From positions 1 to 64,000 of the forward strand of contig NZ_BAGJ01000272.1 of the NCBI RefSeq assembly GCF_000308775.1: a stretch of 64,000 nucleotides of DNA. Reading direction: 5' to 3'. Within the stretch, counting starts at the first letter, position 1; each line of letters begins with the position of its first letter. The notes below the pieces were generated by a model. It was not told the DNA's origin and searched no databases. It worked only from the letters and a program-made list of their open reading frames with translations. The translations under genes were made by a program, and so were the position numbers. Source of the DNA: Nocardia testacea NBRC 100365. GTDB taxonomy: Bacteria; Actinomycetota; Actinomycetes; Mycobacteriales; Mycobacteriaceae. Below, one piece after another: positions 61,391 through 64,000 of this stretch.

Positions 61391-61487
61391 AGCCGCATCC
61401 ACCATGTCGAATATCAGCGGGCCGCCAGGTCGAGCAGTCCGTGCGGCCGGGGTCGGTTGCTGTTTCGCCGACGCGCCCGCGATCGGG

Positions 61488-62291
61488 TCACAGGAATTCG
61501 GCGAGCACCTGGTTGAACCGCTCGGGCTCCTCGGAGAACGGGGCGTGACCACTGTCCGCGAAGCGTGTAACGGTCGCGTCGGGCAGTTGCGCGGCGATCC
61601 ACTCGTCGAGCGGGCCGGGGAAGATCTTGCTCTGGGCGCCGTACACCAGCAGGGCCGGCACCGCGACCTCCGGCAGGACCGCTCGAAAATCGGCGAAGGC
61701 CATGTCGTACCAGATGGCACAGGCGGCAGCCGTGGACATCTTCATTGTTTCCGCGTAGATCGCGTCGATCACGTCCTCGGGCGGCGTCTGCGCGAAACAC
61801 GCCGCGATGAACGGCTTGATCACCAGCGGGCGGGCGTGCCGGACGGTTTGGACGAACAGCGCCAGGTCATTGTCCGAATAGCCGCCCTGCAACGGGAATT
61901 GCCAGTCCGGACCGTCCAGAAAACGCGGCGACTGGTCGATGAACACGACCGAACGCAGGTTCGCGCAACCGAACTGCTGCACATACGCGAGCGCGACGGC
62001 GACCCCCATCGACCATCCGGCCAGCGAGATTTGCTCCAGCCCCAGGTGTGTGATCAGGCCCTGCACATCCCGGGCGTACTGGGCAAGCGTATGCCCGTCG
62101 TCGGTTTTACCCGAGGAACCGTGCCCGCGCAGATCGACCGTGATCACCCGGTGCTGCTCGGCAAGGGCGGGCACATTCTGCGCCCAGAAGGTGGAGTTCA
62201 TGGTCCAGCCGTGGATGAGCACGACGGGTCGGCCGGAGCCGTGGTCCTCGTAGTACAGCGGCACTCCGTCGGGCAGTTCCAGGTACGGCAT
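61488..62291 (-). CDS. Alpha/beta hydrolase (haloperoxidase/esterase-like)
   Basis: A 267-residue hydrolase. HGW (27-29) forms the oxyanion side, GWSMG (92-96) carries S94, and DSGHAPF near residue 246 the histidine. YAQ-type esterases and non-heme chloroperoxidases share this layout. It is divergent from a GAF-domain regulator, which is its likely controller. ATG 62291. Confidence 0.85.
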   Translation of the reverse strand: MPYLELPDGVPLYYEDHGSGRPVVLIHGWTMNSTFWAQNVPALAEQHRVITVDLRGHGSSGKTDDGHTLAQYARDVQGLITHLGLEQISLAGWSMGVAVALAYVQQFGCANLRSVVFIDQSPRFLDGPDWQFPLQGGYSDNDLALFVQTVRHARPLVIKPFIAACFAQTPPEDVIDAIYAETMKMSTAAACAIWYDMAFADFRAVLPEVAVPALLVYGAQSKIFPGPLDEWIAAQLPDATVTRFADSGHAPFSEEPERFNQVLAEFL

Positions 62292-62490
62292 CGATACCTC
62301 CGGTTCGTGGGTTGGGCTCCCACAATGACCGGCCCCCGCCTGCCGGCCCAGCACCGGCCGCACGGTTGCAGCAACGTTGCAACGCCGTTCCGGGCGTTTG
62401 TCCACCTTCCCGCTCCGTGCTATTCCTCATGGGACGCACCGGCAACGTGATCGCCGCCGGGCGCGGATCGCACTATTCCGAGGCAGGCGC

Positions 62491-63780
62491 ATGGTGGGGA
62501 CAGGAAAGAGTCGGACGGTGCGCCCGGACGTGCGGGCTTCGTGGGACCGGGCCCGGCATCACGGTCTGCATCCGGATCGACATCTACCCGAAGTGCGGCT
62601 CAGCACCGCCGAACTCCGATCCGGGCCGCGCGATCGGCGCCTGGTCGCGGCGTGGCCGGTAGTGTTCGCGAGCCTGGAGGCGGCGGCCACCGAACCGGGT
62701 CATGTCCTGTTCGGCGGCGACGCGGAGGGGCATCTCCTCTGGGTCCACGGTGACCCCCCGGCCCGCCGGACCGCCGAACGCGCCAATCTCGTACCAGGTG
62801 CGCGCTGGCACGAAACCGAGGCGGGCACCAACGGAGTAGGTACCGCACTGGCGCTCGGCCGGGCTTTCCAGGTACGCGGACCCGAGCACTATCTCTCGGT
62901 CGCCGCCGATTTCACCTGTACGGCCGCACCGATTCGCGATCCGCGCAGCGGCGCGGTGATCGGTGTCGTCGATGTGACCTGCCGGACGAGCAATACGAAC
63001 AAATTGGCCATGCCGCTGGTGACCGCCGCCGCGCGGCTGGCCGAAGCCCATCTGCGTGAGCTGGCCGGACGCCGTGACGCCGAACTGCGGACCCGCTATC
63101 TCGATCGAGTACTACAGCGATCAGGTGATCTCGGGGCGCTGATATCACCGGACGGCCAGGTCCTCTACGCCGCTCCCCCCGGCTGGCTGCCGTCGGTGTG
63201 GCCCGGACCGGTCCGGGACGGTGAGATGGTGCTGCCCGGCGGTCGCCGGGTCGTGGTGGAACGGCTGGCGCCGGACGGACCGTACGCGGTCCACGCACTG
63301 TCCGAGGACGCCACCGAGCAGGTGCCGCAAGTGGTCGCGCTGGGCCGCAACCGGGTCGCGTTGTGGATGGACGGCGTAGTACATGAACTCAGTCCGCGGC
63401 ACAGCGAGTTGCTGGTGTTGATGCTGGCACGCCCGACGGGTTCGACCGCGGCGGACCTCGCCGAGGGTCTGTACGGCGACAACGGCAAGACGGTGACCGT
63501 ACGCGCCGAACTCGCGCGCCTGCGCCGCATTCTCGGCTACCGCCTGGCCTCCGATCCCTATCGGTTGAACCCGCGGATCTACTGCGAGCTCCTTGCTGCG
63601 GTGTGTGACAACGGTTCCGCCGAACCGTCCCGAGGCGGCACCGAAATGCTCGCGGGCTCCACCGCACCGGGCATCCAACGGCTACGGCAGCGTATCCACC
63701 TCCGGGCCCCGGGCCCCGACAGGACGCACCGACCGGCTGAGCCGAACAGCACTGCGCACCCCAGCGCGATTCCCCAGTGA
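62491..63780 (+). CDS. GAF-domain transcriptional regulator (AcoR/MimR N-terminal type, without AAA domain)
   Basis: A 429-residue regulator. The opening VRASWDRARHHGLHPD matches the start of AcoR/MimR-type activators, and WHETEAGTNGVGTALA is the GAF sensor segment (~residue 108). Unlike sigma-54 activators it lacks an AAA+ domain. Instead residues ~305-370 form a winged-helix DNA-binding domain (SPRHSELLVLMLARPTG then VTVRAELARLRRILG). The last ~50 residues are low complexity. It is divergent from the hydrolase gene across 200 bp. ATG 62491. Confidence 0.8.
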   Translation: MVGTGKSRTVRPDVRASWDRARHHGLHPDRHLPEVRLSTAELRSGPRDRRLVAAWPVVFASLEAAATEPGHVLFGGDAEGHLLWVHGDPPARRTAERANLVPGARWHETEAGTNGVGTALALGRAFQVRGPEHYLSVAADFTCTAAPIRDPRSGAVIGVVDVTCRTSNTNKLAMPLVTAAARLAEAHLRELAGRRDAELRTRYLDRVLQRSGDLGALISPDGQVLYAAPPGWLPSVWPGPVRDGEMVLPGGRRVVVERLAPDGPYAVHALSEDATEQVPQVVALGRNRVALWMDGVVHELSPRHSELLVLMLARPTGSTAADLAEGLYGDNGKTVTVRAELARLRRILGYRLASDPYRLNPRIYCELLAAVCDNGSAEPSRGGTEMLAGSTAPGIQRLRQRIHLRAPGPDRTHRPAEPNSTAHPSAIPQ

Positions 63781-64000
63781 ATACCCGTGTCGACCGCGAC
63801 GAATACGGCGTCCGCGACGGCGCGAGCGGCAAGCACGAGCAGACTCTCGGCATCGTGCACGAAACAACCGCCGATGTCCTTCTTCCTGCATCGCGTCGTC
63901 CTTTGACCACCTCGCCGGAGCAATAGACGCGGCCTGCGGAAGTACCCGATGACAGCCGCCTGCTCGGCGCGTCTGCATGCGGGCGTATCCGGCCGGTGTC
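63781..64000. other. Right edge of window, no supported gene
   Basis: The last 220 bases hold only weak frames. A minus-strand frame that overlaps the end of the GAF gene has one hydrophobic stretch but no reliable start. Any gene here continues outside the window. Confidence 0.4.

Noticed and set aside
63579-63923. Minus frame with a hydrophobic stretch overlapping the end of the GAF gene
   Set aside because: No reliable start and it overlaps a well-supported gene for 200 bp.
1-64000. CRISPR arrays and rRNA genes
   Set aside because: No regularly spaced direct repeats or rRNA-like segments were seen anywhere in the window.

Overview
The window is high-GC actinobacterial DNA and looks like Nocardia or a close mycolate-containing relative. 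Pointers are an Lsr2 nucleoid protein, a mycofactocin-type short-chain dehydrogenase, NDH-2, a TetR gene resembling the KstR type, a PrpD-PrpB-PrpC methylcitrate operon beside a RamB/PrpR-type regulator, and many overlapping GTGA/ATGA gene junctions. No rRNA and no CRISPR array were seen; there is one tRNA (Pro, GGG).

Layout. 0-5 kb: end of a glycosyltransferase, then decayed sequence (hypothetical, MFS and ECF-sigma remnants) downstream of a YciI gene, and a serine resolvase with a coupled unknown gene, res-like repeats and a second resolvase remnant. 5-10 kb: a four-gene operon (SbnB-like, SbnH-like, SbnA-like enzymes and a MATE exporter) behind a Zur-like palindrome, best read as a zinc metallophore locus related to [S,S]-EDDS or staphyloferrin B precursor synthesis. 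10-22 kb: accessory and housekeeping genes (MarR pair, VOC protein, Lsr2, ADP-ribosylglycohydrolase, UBP zinc finger, P450, Cys-rich bundle protein, AraC, SigF-like sigma, SnoaL-like protein). 22-30 kb: a sulfonate-type scavenging operon (OsmC, FMN monooxygenase, ABC transporter) divergent from GntR, then a flavin monooxygenase and IclR. 30-35 kb: acyl-CoA synthetase, TetR, mycofactocin-type SDR, P1 peptidase. 35-49 kb: Trp-rich membrane protein, DUF4253, NDH-2, ATP-grasp, two hydrolases, catalase, LysE exporter, flavohemoprotein, double-MerR regulator and DUF6194. 49-55 kb: prpDBC and its regulator.

56-61.4 kb is a probable genomic island: tRNA-Pro, a terminator, a frameshifted tyrosine integrase, then three same-strand genes ending in a membrane-anchored CHAT caspase-like protein. 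It ends next to an FdhD fragment that has lost a conserved cysteine. This CHAT locus and the Zur-box metallophore operon are the two strongest candidates for an interesting system. The last 2.5 kb holds an alpha/beta hydrolase divergent from a GAF-domain regulator.
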